Positions 43,073 through 52,405 of a stretch of 64,000 bases of DNA are shown in pieces. Position numbers and translations under genes: made by a program. Origin of the DNA: a bacterium (GTDB lineage: Bacteria > Electryoneota > RPQS01); NCBI GenBank assembly GCA_016702305.1, contig JADJEH010000002.1, positions 496,001 through 560,000 on the forward strand. The letters run 5' to 3'. The first letter of the stretch is position 1, and each line of letters begins with the position of its first letter. The notes beneath the pieces are model-generated. The model was not told the origin of the DNA, made no database searches, and was given only the letters and a program-made list of their open reading frames with translations.

Positions 43073-44596
43073 ATGGAAAGCTCTGCCCGCCTTCCGGGTC
43101 CCGCCGGATTGAGCTCGCAGCCTGCGTTGCCACGTGAGCAATTGCTGGCGCTGTTCGATATTTCGCAGGTGCTCAATACCATATCGGACATTGACACGCT
43201 GCTCGAGCGGATCATGGACATTGTCATTCAGACTGTTAACGCCGAGCGCGGCTTCCTGGTGCTGCGCGAGGACGGCAACGGGCTGGGGTTGTCCGTGCGT
43301 ACGGCGCGCAACATCGCGCCTGAATCGGCTCTGTCGGTTAACGAGATCAGCCGCTCGATCGTGATGGACGCGATTCAATCGCAGCAGGGCGTCCTGACGA
43401 TAGACGCGCAAACGGATCCGCGCTTTCAAGGCGCGGAGTCGGTGATATTCAATCAGATTCGCGCGGTTATGGCCGTGCCATTCGTGCTGCGCGGCAAGAT
43501 CGTCGGCGCCATCTACGTGGACAGTCGCAAGCACCGCGAGGGTTTCACGGACGAATTGCTGGCCTTTGTCAAGTCCTTTTCCAATCTGTGCGCGATCGCG
43601 ATTGAAAACGCGCGGTTGATGGGCAGCCTGCGCGATGAGAACTACCAGTTGCGCAGCGAAGTTCAGCGCACCTATCAGTTCAAGGAGATCATCGGCAACA
43701 GCTCGCGGATGCAGGACATCTTCGAGTTGCTAAACAAGATTATTCACGCCGACATCTCAGTCTTACTGGAGGGGGAATCCGGCACGGGTAAGGAGCTTGT
43801 GGCCCGCGCGCTTCATTACAACGGCCCGCGCCGCGACAAGGCGTTCATCGCCCAATTCTGCGGCAACCTGTCCGAGACGCTGCTCGAGAGCGAGCTTTTC
43901 GGCCACAAGCGCGGCGCGTTCACCGGCGCGGTTTCGGACAAGAAGGGCTTGCTTGAGATTGCGGATGGTGGAACATTTTTCCTCGACGAAGTTTCAGATA
44001 TCCCCGCATCAATTCAAGCGAAGCTGCTGCGCGTCCTACAGGATGGCGAATTCCGCCGCGTGGGTGACACGGAGACTCGCCGCGTCAATGTGCGCGTGAT
44101 TTCAGCGACCAATAAGCCGTTGTCTAAAGAGGTCGAAAAGGGCATCTTCCGCGAAGACCTGTTCTACCGCTTGAATGTCATCACGATCAACATGCCCTCG
44201 CTGCGCGACCGTGACGGAGATTTGCCGTTGCTCGTGCGCCACTTCCTCACGAAATATGCCGCCAAGACGAGCGCGCCAGAGAAGCGCATCACGTCGGAGG
44301 CAATGCGCATGCTATCAGGTTATCACTGGCCCGGCAATGTCCGAGAACTTGAAAACGCGGTTGAACGCGCGATTGTTCTGGCCGGTGATCGCGATATTAC
44401 GCCGGACGAGTTGATCATCCCGCGCGTGCTTAAGACGCCGGGAGGATCACGGTCGCTGCGCGAACATGAGCGTGATTACGTGACTCGCACGCTTGACGAG
44501 ATGGGCGGGAACAAGACAAAAACGGCCGCGGCACTCGGCGTTTCGCTGCGCTGGCTGCACTACAAGCTGGCCGAGTGGAAAGACGGCGGCAACTGA
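43073..44596 (+). CDS. Sigma-54-dependent transcriptional activator with GAF domain
   Basis: 507 residues. A GAF domain (about 35-190: ILNTISDIDTLLERIMDIVI...GFLVLRED) takes the place of a receiver. The AAA+ domain (about 205-440) has Walker A GESGTGKELVARAL, the sigma-54 loop GAFTGA, Walker B GGTFFLDEVSD and the R-finger region. The C-terminal Fis-type helix-turn-helix is GGNKTKTAAALGVSLRWLHYKL. It should drive -24/-12 promoters on binding a small molecule or partner at the GAF domain; rpoN is in this window. A Ser/Thr kinase gene follows 32 nt later. Confidence 0.95.
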   Translation: MESSARLPGPAGLSSQPALPREQLLALFDISQVLNTISDIDTLLERIMDIVIQTVNAERGFLVLREDGNGLGLSVRTARNIAPESALSVNEISRSIVMDAIQSQQGVLTIDAQTDPRFQGAESVIFNQIRAVMAVPFVLRGKIVGAIYVDSRKHREGFTDELLAFVKSFSNLCAIAIENARLMGSLRDENYQLRSEVQRTYQFKEIIGNSSRMQDIFELLNKIIHADISVLLEGESGTGKELVARALHYNGPRRDKAFIAQFCGNLSETLLESELFGHKRGAFTGAVSDKKGLLEIADGGTFFLDEVSDIPASIQAKLLRVLQDGEFRRVGDTETRRVNVRVISATNKPLSKEVEKGIFREDLFYRLNVITINMPSLRDRDGDLPLLVRHFLTKYAAKTSAPEKRITSEAMRMLSGYHWPGNVRELENAVERAIVLAGDRDITPDELIIPRVLKTPGGSRSLREHERDYVTRTLDEMGGNKTKTAAALGVSLRWLHYKLAEWKDGGN

Positions 44597-44628
44597 GTCG
44601 TCTCGCCTAACCCGAATTTCACCCGCGC

Positions 44629-46254
44629 ATGAGTGACGACCGTCTGCAATTGGTTCGCGAATTGTCGCGCAGCGGCATTGCGACCGTGTGGGAAGGCTAC
44701 GATCAACAGCTCGACCGCAAGGTCCTGGTCAAGTCTATTCATCCGCAGTTCGCGCGCGATGCCGATCTGCGGATTCGTTTTGAGCGGGAGGCCCGTGCCA
44801 TTGCGCGTTTGTCGCATCCCAATGTCGTGCAGATCTACGACATTCGCGCGGGTGACGAATCGCTGTCGCTTCTGCTCGAATATGTGGAAGGCGAAACGCT
44901 CGGCCATCTTCTGAAGCGGCGCGGTGTTCTACCCGGCGATCTTGCCATCAAGTTGGCGACGGACATTCTCGCTGGATTGGCGCAGGCCCACGCGGGCGGA
45001 ATTATTCACCGGGATCTGAAGCCCGAGAATATTCTGATCTCGCAAACAGGTGTCGTCAAGATCACCGACTTCGGTTTAGCAAGCCTCCGCGATCTGCCTG
45101 CCGTGACCATGGAAGGCGCGGTCATTGGGACGCCGTCCTATATGTCGCCCGAGCAGGCGCTCGGCGGCGCCATCGGCCCGCGCACGGATATCTTCGCCTG
45201 CGGCGCGATGCTCTTTGAGATGCTGACGGGGCGGCGCCTGATCCTGGGCGACAGCCTGGGCGAGGCGTTCCAGAACGTGATGAAATACCGCGTACCGGAC
45301 CTCAGCGTTTATGCTGCGGCAATTCCGGAGACGTTCCGGCCGCTCCTCCTTGAGATGATCGAGCGTGATCCAGAAGACCGTCCAGCGACGGCCATAGTTG
45401 CGCACGCGAAGCTGCTGGAAGCAGTGCACGGCAAGCCCGGGACGAACGCAGACTTGGCCGCCTTCATGAGCGGCACGGACCATTCCGCTCCGGTCGCAGC
45501 CGGAACGCGCACGTTGCCGAACAAGATGCTGTTCTGGTACGGCGCCGCTGGAATCCTCCTTGTCTTGACGGTCATTGCATTGGTGTTTTCGCCGAGCCCC
45601 GAGCCGCCAACGACCCTCCCGGATGTGACGCAGCGCAAGGACTCCACGACGATTCCGGCACAGCCGCAACAGTCGGACACAACGACACCTGCGACCAGAC
45701 CGGATTCAACACGCGCTAACCGCCCCAAGCCCGCGGATACAACGAATACCCGGCCCCAGAAGCGGGCCGTGGACACATCGGTCGTGGTGATTCCGGATCG
45801 CCAGCCGCCGCGGCCTTCTGGACCTGCCTATGTCACGATCAACAGCACCCCGTGGGCGCGGGTGTTCTACAATGACTCCCTGCTTGGTACAACGCCTCTT
45901 ACCACACCCTTGGCGCTGCCTGCCGGCCTCGGCACCTTGCTTTTTCTTAATGACCAGCTTAAGCAGCCAGTTACCAAACAGATTGACGTAGCTCCGGGTG
46001 ATACCACGGCCATCACGGTCAATCTTCAGGATTATGTAGCCCGTGTGAAAATTGCGTCCGTTAAGCCGTGGGCGGACGTGTTTGTGGACGGCGAACTGCG
46101 CTTTCGGACACCGTCCACGCAAGTGATCTTTCTCCCGTTGGGAAGACATATTATTGAGCTTAGGCATCCCAGCTTTCCAATCTTCACGAAAGAACTGACC
46201 TTTCAGGCCGGAGATCCTATCTACGAAGTCCGAGTAGACCTGTCCCAGCGCTGA
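44629..46254 (+). CDS. Membrane Ser/Thr protein kinase with PEGA domains
   Basis: 541 residues. The PknB-type kinase domain (10-270) has the Lys in VLVKSIHPQ, catalytic HRDLKPENIL, DFGLASL and GTPSYMSPEQ. The glycine loop (LSRSGIATVWEG) is loose. One membrane helix follows (about 302-322, YGAAGILLVLTVIALVF), then a Thr/Pro-rich linker and two PEGA-type domains (VTINSTPWARVFYND; VKIASVKPWADVFVDGELRF) outside the membrane. It probably senses an extracytoplasmic signal and phosphorylates cytosolic targets, perhaps the neighbouring activator (inference from adjacency). Confidence 0.92.
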   Translation: MSDDRLQLVRELSRSGIATVWEGYDQQLDRKVLVKSIHPQFARDADLRIRFEREARAIARLSHPNVVQIYDIRAGDESLSLLLEYVEGETLGHLLKRRGVLPGDLAIKLATDILAGLAQAHAGGIIHRDLKPENILISQTGVVKITDFGLASLRDLPAVTMEGAVIGTPSYMSPEQALGGAIGPRTDIFACGAMLFEMLTGRRLILGDSLGEAFQNVMKYRVPDLSVYAAAIPETFRPLLLEMIERDPEDRPATAIVAHAKLLEAVHGKPGTNADLAAFMSGTDHSAPVAAGTRTLPNKMLFWYGAAGILLVLTVIALVFSPSPEPPTTLPDVTQRKDSTTIPAQPQQSDTTTPATRPDSTRANRPKPADTTNTRPQKRAVDTSVVVIPDRQPPRPSGPAYVTINSTPWARVFYNDSLLGTTPLTTPLALPAGLGTLLFLNDQLKQPVTKQIDVAPGDTTAITVNLQDYVARVKIASVKPWADVFVDGELRFRTPSTQVIFLPLGRHIIELRHPSFPIFTKELTFQAGDPIYEVRVDLSQR

Positions 46255-46409
46255 CTCTCGGAATCCTCCAGATTTTCAGCGCCTCTTTACCAAGCTCCAC
46301 AAAAACAACATTCTAACTTGACCTGACGCCGGGAACCGCCGTCGTCATGGGGGCGTTTATTTGGCGTTACCTCAGAAAACCCACCATGCAGCAACTCTTC
46401 AATTGATTC

Positions 46410-47342
46410 ATGATTGAACTTCAAAATCTGACCAAATCCTACCGTGGTGTCAAAGCCGTGGACGGGGTTTCGCTCAGCGTCCCGAAAGGCCAGATTCTCG
46501 GATTTCTGGGTCCCAACGGCGCAGGCAAAACCACGACCATGCGCATGATCACCGGGTACATGCCGCCGACGTCGGGAAACATCGTCGTGGACGGCCTGAC
46601 GATGGAAAAGGACTCGCTGGCCATTCGCGAGAAGATCGGCTATCTGCCGGAAATGGCGCCAGTCTATCAGGACATGAATGTTCTGGACTACTTGCATTAC
46701 GTTTGCGCCTTGCGTCGGATCCCTTCGGATCGCGTCGGGCCACGGATCAAGGAGGTCGTGGACCGCTGCGGTTTGACGTCGGTTCTTGGCAAGGACGTGG
46801 GCGAACTCTCCAAGGGATACCGTCAGCGAGTGGGCCTCTCGCAGGCCATTATCCACAATCCGGAGTACTTGATTCTGGACGAGCCGACGGCGGGATTGGA
46901 TCCCAACCAGATTGTCGAAATCCGTGCCTTGATCAAAGAGCTGGGACGCGAAAAGACCGTGATACTTTCGACGCACATTTTGTCGGAAGTGCAGGCCACC
47001 TGCTCGCGTGTGATCATTATCAGCGGCGGCAAACTCGTCGCTGACAACACTCCAGAAGGTTTGCAGGCGGGCTTGTCGGGCCGCACGGTGCTCATGGTGA
47101 CGCTGAAAGGCGGCGCGGACGGGGCGTTGGCCAAACTCAAGGCGCTGCCCGTAGTGGAAGACGTGCGCGCGGTGCAAGTGGGCAAATCCGGTGAATCGAA
47201 ACTGCGCGTGGAAAGCACTCCGCACCAGGACGTGCGTGAAGCCGTCTTCAAGCTGGCGGTTACCGAAAACTGGACGCTGCTCGAGATGATTCCCGAAACG
47301 CAGAGTCTTGAAGAAGTCTTCCATAAACTGACGGCGGCCTAA
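46410..47342 (+). CDS. gldA: GldA-like ABC transporter ATP-binding protein
   Basis: 310 residues. Walker A GPNGAGKTTTM, signature LSKGYRQRVGLSQA, Walker B LILDEPTAGLDP, His switch STHILSE. The C-terminal extension (220-310) and company of a GldF-like permease and GldG-like partner point to the Gld-type ABC system first described in gliding Bacteroidetes. Such clusters also occur in non-gliders. It is 2 nt before the permease gene. The 155 nt upstream hold no clear promoter. Confidence 0.9.
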   Translation: MIELQNLTKSYRGVKAVDGVSLSVPKGQILGFLGPNGAGKTTTMRMITGYMPPTSGNIVVDGLTMEKDSLAIREKIGYLPEMAPVYQDMNVLDYLHYVCALRRIPSDRVGPRIKEVVDRCGLTSVLGKDVGELSKGYRQRVGLSQAIIHNPEYLILDEPTAGLDPNQIVEIRALIKELGREKTVILSTHILSEVQATCSRVIIISGGKLVADNTPEGLQAGLSGRTVLMVTLKGGADGALAKLKALPVVEDVRAVQVGKSGESKLRVESTPHQDVREAVFKLAVTENWTLLEMIPETQSLEEVFHKLTAA

Positions 47343-47344
47343 AC

Positions 47345-48055
47345 ATGCATAACATCATGGTCATCGCCCGCCGCGAGTTTAAGTCGTACTTCGACTCTCC
47401 GGTGGCCTACATTGTATCAACTTTCTTTCTGCTCGTGTCCGGTTATTTCTTCACGAGCAATCTGTTTCTGGCCAACCAGGCCGACCTGCGGACGCTGTGG
47501 GGCGTCATTCCGCTGCTGTTTGTCTTTTTCATTCCGGCCATTTCCATGAAACTTCTGGCCGACGAGAAGAAGACGGGCACGATAGAGCTGCTCTACACGT
47601 ATCCGATCAAGGATTCGGAAATCGTGCTCGGCAAGTATTTGGCCGCGCTGGGACTGCTCGGAGTGCTCGTGGCATGCACGGTACTTTACGCGTTCACCGT
47701 GGGCAGTCTGGGCAACATGGACACCGGTCAGGCCGTAGCGGGTTACATCGGTTTGATTCTGATGGCTTCGGCCTATTTGGCGATCGGCGTTTTCGCGTCT
47801 TCCGTGACGGACAATCAGATTGTCGCGTTCATTGTTGCGCTGTTTATCTCGTTCTTTTTCTTCATCGCCGACAAGATAATCTTCTACCTGCCGTCCGCCG
47901 TGGCCGGGGTCTTCGAGTATCTTGGCATCGAGTATCACTTTCAGAATGTGGCGCGCGGCGTGATTGACACGCGCAACGTACTCTACTTCGCGTCGGTGAT
48001 TTTTTTCGGGCTGCTTCTGGCCAGCCACGCACTTTCACGCCGCCGGGGAGACTGA
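47345..48055 (+). CDS. gldF: GldF-like ABC-2 type permease
   Basis: 236 residues with six membrane helices: start MHNIMVIARREFKSYFDSPVAYI, then FLLVSGYFFTSN, ... LLFVFFIPAISMKLLADEKK. This is typical of ABC-2/GldF permeases. It pairs with the ATPase upstream and the GldG-like protein downstream (3-nt gap). Confidence 0.9.
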   Translation: MHNIMVIARREFKSYFDSPVAYIVSTFFLLVSGYFFTSNLFLANQADLRTLWGVIPLLFVFFIPAISMKLLADEKKTGTIELLYTYPIKDSEIVLGKYLAALGLLGVLVACTVLYAFTVGSLGNMDTGQAVAGYIGLILMASAYLAIGVFASSVTDNQIVAFIVALFISFFFFIADKIIFYLPSAVAGVFEYLGIEYHFQNVARGVIDTRNVLYFASVIFFGLLLASHALSRRRGD

Positions 48056-48058
48056 TTC

Positions 48059-48979
48059 ATGAAGAAAACCTGGTCTGCATCGAACATTTCTACACTGCTG
48101 GTTATCGCGGCGATCGTCGTCGTTGTTAATCTGATCGGCATGCGTCTGTTCGCCCGCGCCGACTTGACTGATCAGTCTATCTACACTCTGAGTCAGGCTT
48201 CCCGCAACGTCGTCGGCAATCTTGAGGATCGTTTGACCGTAAAGGCCTTTTTCACCAAAGACATGCCCGCGTCGCTGATGATCGGCGGCGCGTCGGTGTC
48301 GTGTAAGGCCAATTCACGCTTCATTCTCGACTTGCTTGAAGACTATCGCGCCTACGGCGGCGGCGACTTTCACTACGAGGTCGTGGATCCGCTGGACGAC
48401 GAGCAGCTCGAAAAAGAGGCTCAGATGTACCGGCTCCAGCCGGTGCAGGGCAACGTGCTCGAGCGCGACGAGTTGAAGGTAAAAATCGTCTACATGGGAC
48501 TCGTTCTGATATACGGGACAAAACACGAGACGATTCCAGTGATCTTACAGGTTAACAACCTCGAATATGAACTGACCTCAACGATCAAACGGCTCACGGC
48601 GGAGAAGCTGCCGAAGATCGCCTTCCTGTCGGACTTTGGCACGGCTGCCGATCAGGCGACGGAAGTCATCACCCGGGAACTGCGCAAGCAGTATGAAGTC
48701 ACGAAGATCAGCACGAAGCAGGGCTCGAGCCTGATTCCAGATGACATCGAGACGCTGTGTATCATTCAGCCCAAAGAGCCGTTAGACGAGTGGTCAAAGT
48801 TCGTGATTGACCAGTTCATTATGCGCGGCGGCAAGGTTGCGTGGTTCGTGAACAAAGTGGAGGCCGACGCCGGCACCTCGCAAGCGACTGCATTGTCGCT
48901 CGACATGGACGAGTGGACGGACGCTACGGATTCGTGGTTTCCAACAACCTTGTATTGGACGCCAGCGCGGCCATGGTAA
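48059..48979 (+). CDS. gldG: GldG-like ABC-associated protein, N-terminal part (frameshifted)
   Basis: This frame begins with one membrane helix (ISTLLVIAAIVVVVNLIGM), then the ABC_transp_aux domain: ADLTDQSIYTLSQASRNVV, LTVKAFFTKDMPAS, RFILDLLEDYRAYG, KIAFLSDFG. After MDEWTD (about 48920) it turns into unrelated residues and stops at 48979. The continuation is 48922-49671 in the -1 frame. Together they would give the usual GldG of about 540 residues. Confidence 0.85.
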   Translation: MKKTWSASNISTLLVIAAIVVVVNLIGMRLFARADLTDQSIYTLSQASRNVVGNLEDRLTVKAFFTKDMPASLMIGGASVSCKANSRFILDLLEDYRAYGGGDFHYEVVDPLDDEQLEKEAQMYRLQPVQGNVLERDELKVKIVYMGLVLIYGTKHETIPVILQVNNLEYELTSTIKRLTAEKLPKIAFLSDFGTAADQATEVITRELRKQYEVTKISTKQGSSLIPDDIETLCIIQPKEPLDEWSKFVIDQFIMRGGKVAWFVNKVEADAGTSQATALSLDMDEWTDATDSWFPTTLYWTPARPW

Positions 48980-49671
48980 TGATGCAGCGCCAGCAGGGCC
49001 AGTTCATCATGGCCAGCCAGATTGCCTACCCCGGTTTCCCTGAGGTGCGCGACTTCAATCAGGACCATCCGATAACCGATGGCATGAACGCCGGCACGCT
49101 CTTTTTCCCGAGTTCGATTGACACGGCGAAACCCGCGGACGGTAACGTGGCCATTGTACCGTTGCTGCAATCTACTGAATACACGATTGTACAGACCGGC
49201 CAGTTTGACATCAACCCCGACACGCGGCGTGAACGCTCGCAATTCACCGGCGGCAAGAAGATATTCGCCGCGGCGTTGACGGGCTCGTTCCCCTCGTTTT
49301 TCAAGGGTAAGGGCGTACCGGCCCCGAGCGATTCCACGGCGATCACGCCTGCGCTCAATATTCTGACTGAAAGCAGCGATACGCGGATGGTTGTCGTCGG
49401 TGACGGCAATCTGCTGCAGGGACAGTACATTCAACAGGGCGGCCCGAATCTGGTCTTGTTCCTGAACACGATTGACTGGTTGTCGCAGGACACAGATCTT
49501 CTGGCGATTCGTTCTCGCGACGCGGCGGTGCGGCCACTGGATGCCAATATTAGCGACGACACCAAACAGCGTGTCAAGCTCGCAAACCTCATCGGCCCGC
49601 CGGCTCTGGTGCTGTTAATCGGCGTTATCCGCTGGAATCGCCGCCGCAAGCGCAAGGAGGTGTCGCTATGA
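48922..49671 (+). CDS. gldG: GldG-like ABC-associated protein, C-terminal part (frameshifted)
   Basis: It continues the upstream piece as DEWTD-RYGFVVSNNLVLDAS, the conserved region where GldG proteins read YGxxVxxNLVLD. It goes on through AYPGFPEVRDFNQDHPITD and RMVVVGDGNLLQG to a final membrane helix (LIGPPALVLLIGVIRW) with a basic tail. No own start codon is needed. One missing base near 48922 explains the break. It overlaps the DUF4340 gene by 4 nt. Confidence 0.85.
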   Translation, partial: RYGFVVSNNLVLDASAAMVMMQRQQGQFIMASQIAYPGFPEVRDFNQDHPITDGMNAGTLFFPSSIDTAKPADGNVAIVPLLQSTEYTIVQTGQFDINPDTRRERSQFTGGKKIFAAALTGSFPSFFKGKGVPAPSDSTAITPALNILTESSDTRMVVVGDGNLLQGQYIQQGGPNLVLFLNTIDWLSQDTDLLAIRSRDAAVRPLDANISDDTKQRVKLANLIGPPALVLLIGVIRWNRRRKRKEVSL

Positions 49672-50585
49672 ATAAGACGCTTGTCTTAGCGGCAGTCCTG
49701 CTGGCGCTGATCGGATTGTATGTGGTACTGAACCAGAATGAACCTACTGCCAAACTGGACATTCCGCTGGTTGAGGCCGATAGTGCCGACGTGACTGCGA
49801 TGCGCGTTGTTACGGTGAGCGATACCGTTGAACTGCGCAAGGAAGGCGACGGCTGGAAGATCATGGGCGCAAAGGCCTTTCCCGCGAATCCGCAGAATGT
49901 CGGGCGGGCTGTGCAGCGATTCGGGCAGATGACGCGCAAAGCCATTGTGACCGATAAACCGGATCGCTACGGCGAATTTGAAGTGGACGGCGTGAAGGGT
50001 GTTCAAGTTACCTTGACGGCCAACGGTCAGGAACGGACGATCTTTCTGGGCAAAGCCGGTCCGACGATGCAGACCAGTTACGCCCGCGTGGAGGGGTCCA
50101 AGGAAGTCTGGGAGGTCGGGGGCAATCACGCGTCGAACTTCCGTCGTCCCGCGGCCGATTGGCGCGACAAGACCATTTCGGCTCTGGCGATGGACAGCGT
50201 GCGCGTCGTGACAGTGCGTCATGATGGTCGCGAGCTTGTGTTGACTAAACAGGATTCTGTCTGGTCGAGTACAGAGAACGGAGTAGCGTTTCCGGGCATG
50301 AAACAGCACATTGAGCGGATTACGCGGATGCTCTCGCGCATCAATGCTGTTGAATTCGCCGACACCTTGGGCGCTGCATTCTTTGATGCGCCGAAGGCTA
50401 CGGTGTTGGTGGAAATGCTGGATGGCGCTCGCATGGAATTGAAATTTGTTCCGCGGGATGACAAGCAGTATTATGTACGCAAAACGGGAGCGCTGACAGA
50501 CTACGTGCTTTACAACAGCACGGTTGAAGTGCTGCTGCGGAAAAAGGAAGATCTGGTTGACAAACCCAAGCTTGCCGGTCAATAG
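49668..50585 (+). CDS. DUF4340 protein of the Gld-like ABC cluster
   Basis: 305 residues. N-terminal membrane helix MNKTLVLAAVLLALIGLYVVL, then a periplasmic body with repeated units (VELRKEGDGWKIMGAKAFPA; LVLTKQDSVWSSTENGVAFP) joined by RKAIVTDKPDRYGEFEVD. DUF4340 genes regularly follow gldG homologues. The role is unknown; presumably it serves the same export complex. A terminator follows. Confidence 0.85.
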   Translation: MNKTLVLAAVLLALIGLYVVLNQNEPTAKLDIPLVEADSADVTAMRVVTVSDTVELRKEGDGWKIMGAKAFPANPQNVGRAVQRFGQMTRKAIVTDKPDRYGEFEVDGVKGVQVTLTANGQERTIFLGKAGPTMQTSYARVEGSKEVWEVGGNHASNFRRPAADWRDKTISALAMDSVRVVTVRHDGRELVLTKQDSVWSSTENGVAFPGMKQHIERITRMLSRINAVEFADTLGAAFFDAPKATVLVEMLDGARMELKFVPRDDKQYYVRKTGALTDYVLYNSTVEVLLRKKEDLVDKPKLAGQ

Positions 50586-50610
50586 ACCTCAGTGCAACAG
50601 TAAGCATTGC

Positions 50611-50640
50611 GAAGCCTCCGGTTTGCGCCGGAGGTTTCGT
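50611..50640 (+). terminator. Intrinsic terminator of the Gld-like cluster
   Basis: GAAGCCTCCGG, loop TTTGCG, CCGGAGGTTTC; the stem is 11 bp with one G-U pair. Confidence 0.75.
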
Positions 50641-50644
50641 CTTT

Positions 50645-52405
50645 GTGGCAATTGAACAAACGATGAACTCCCTAAGATATCTTATTCCCTATCTGCGTCC
50701 CTACCGGCGCAAAATCATCTGGGGCTGCGTCGCCGCGGTCTTCTCGACGTCGCTGGGTGCTGTCGGTCCGTGGGTGATGAAGCTGGCGATAGACGAGCTG
50801 CACGGCAACATCAGCGGCGCGCGTTTGGCTGAGTACGCGGGCCTGATCATCGCGTTATGGCTAGTGAGCGGAATCTTCCGCTACTTCATGCGCATGGAGT
50901 TGATCGGGATGTCGCGATATGTCGAGCGTGACTTGCGGGATCGCGTTTTCGCGCACTTGCAGTCACAGCCGTTGGAATACTACACGCGCAACCGTACCGG
51001 TGATCTGATGGCGCGCATGACCAACGACCTGGACAGCGTGCGCAACGTGCTCGGGCCGGGCTTCATGTATCCGGTGGATACGATGCTAACGGCGCTGTTT
51101 TCGCTCATTCTGATGCTGATGATCTCGTGGAAACTCACGCTGATTACACTTCTACTTACGCCGCTGGTGAGCTGGTCCGTCTACAAGCTGGGGAAAGTCA
51201 CGCATCAACTGACGACGGATATTCAAGAGCAATATTCCAAACTGTCTGATCAAGCGCAGGAAAATCTGTCCGGCGCGCGGGTTGTCCGCGCGTTCAGTCA
51301 GGAGCGGCAGGAGCGCGCGAAGTTCGACGGGTTGAATCAGGAGTACGTGCGCCGCAATCTGGCAATGACCAAAGTTCAAGCGCTGTTCTTTCCGCTGATG
51401 GGATTCTTCTTTGAAGCGGGCACGGCGGTGATACTCTTGATTGGCGGCATGAGTATCATGCGCAGCGAGATGTCACTGGGCGATTTCGTCGCGTTTGTCG
51501 GTTACCTGGGCATGCTGGCGTGGCCGATGATCGCGATTGGCTGGGTCGCCAATCTCCTGCAGCGCGGCGCGGCCTCAATGAAACGAATTCAAGAGCTGCT
51601 CAATACGGCCCCTGCAATCATCTCGCCCGCAAACGGCGGCACTCCAACGCACCGCCACGGCGAGATTACCTTTGAAGATGTCACTTTTGCGTACGGTGAT
51701 CGAGCGCCGATTCTCAAGAACATCAATTTGCACATCTCGGCCGGTCAGACGATTGCGTTTGTTGGTCCTACCGGCGGCGGCAAGACAACCTTGATCAATC
51801 TGATACCGCGGCTGCTGGATCCCACTTCCGGGCGAGTGCGGATTGACGGCGTACCCACGACCGAGTGGGAGATTCGCGCGCTGCGTGAAAACGTCGCCAT
51901 GGTGCCGCAAGACGCCTTTCTCTTTTCCGACACCGTATACAATAACTTGATCTTCGGCCGGCCCGGAGTCGGCACGGAGGAGGCGATGAGCGCGGCCCGC
52001 ACATCGCGCATTGACAAAGACGTCGAGCAATTTGCGGACGGCTATGAGACGCTGGTCGGCGAGCGCGGCGTGACGCTTTCCGGCGGGCAGAAGGGACGGC
52101 TCGCGCTGGCCCGCGCACTCGTGCGGGACCCGTTGATTCTGATTCTGGACGACGCGCTCTCGGCCGTGGACACGCACACCGAAGAAGAGATTCTGTCCGG
52201 ACTGCGCCGCTTCATGCAGAATCGCACGTCCATATTGATATCGCACCGCGTGTCCACCGTCCGCGAGGCCGACTGCATCTACGTGATAGACAACGGTGAA
52301 ATCGTTGAGCACGGCACGCATGACGACTTGCTTGGGCAAAACGGCTACTATGCGGACATGGAGCGCAGGCAGCGGCTCGAAGAAGAGCTGGAGTTGGAAG
52401 TATGA
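50645..52405 (+). CDS. ABC exporter half-transporter (subunit 1 of a pair)
   Basis: 586 residues from GTG 50645; ATG 50663 is an alternative. The type IV membrane domain (20-310) begins YLIPYLRPYRRKIIWGCV. The ATPase domain has Walker A VGPTGGGKTTLINL, signature TLSGGQKGRLALARAL and Walker B LILDDALSAVDT. The residue after Walker B is Asp, not Glu, so this subunit may be weak in hydrolysis, as is common in heterodimeric exporters. The partner is the next gene, overlapping by 4 nt. Substrate unknown (lipid or drug). Confidence 0.92.
   Translation: MAIEQTMNSLRYLIPYLRPYRRKIIWGCVAAVFSTSLGAVGPWVMKLAIDELHGNISGARLAEYAGLIIALWLVSGIFRYFMRMELIGMSRYVERDLRDRVFAHLQSQPLEYYTRNRTGDLMARMTNDLDSVRNVLGPGFMYPVDTMLTALFSLILMLMISWKLTLITLLLTPLVSWSVYKLGKVTHQLTTDIQEQYSKLSDQAQENLSGARVVRAFSQERQERAKFDGLNQEYVRRNLAMTKVQALFFPLMGFFFEAGTAVILLIGGMSIMRSEMSLGDFVAFVGYLGMLAWPMIAIGWVANLLQRGAASMKRIQELLNTAPAIISPANGGTPTHRHGEITFEDVTFAYGDRAPILKNINLHISAGQTIAFVGPTGGGKTTLINLIPRLLDPTSGRVRIDGVPTTEWEIRALRENVAMVPQDAFLFSDTVYNNLIFGRPGVGTEEAMSAARTSRIDKDVEQFADGYETLVGERGVTLSGGQKGRLALARALVRDPLILILDDALSAVDTHTEEEILSGLRRFMQNRTSILISHRVSTVREADCIYVIDNGEIVEHGTHDDLLGQNGYYADMERRQRLEEELELEV

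Noticed and set aside
48841..48921. Start of the downstream gldG piece at 48841
   Set aside because: The residues before 48922 in that frame are unrelated; the real protein continues from the upstream frame.
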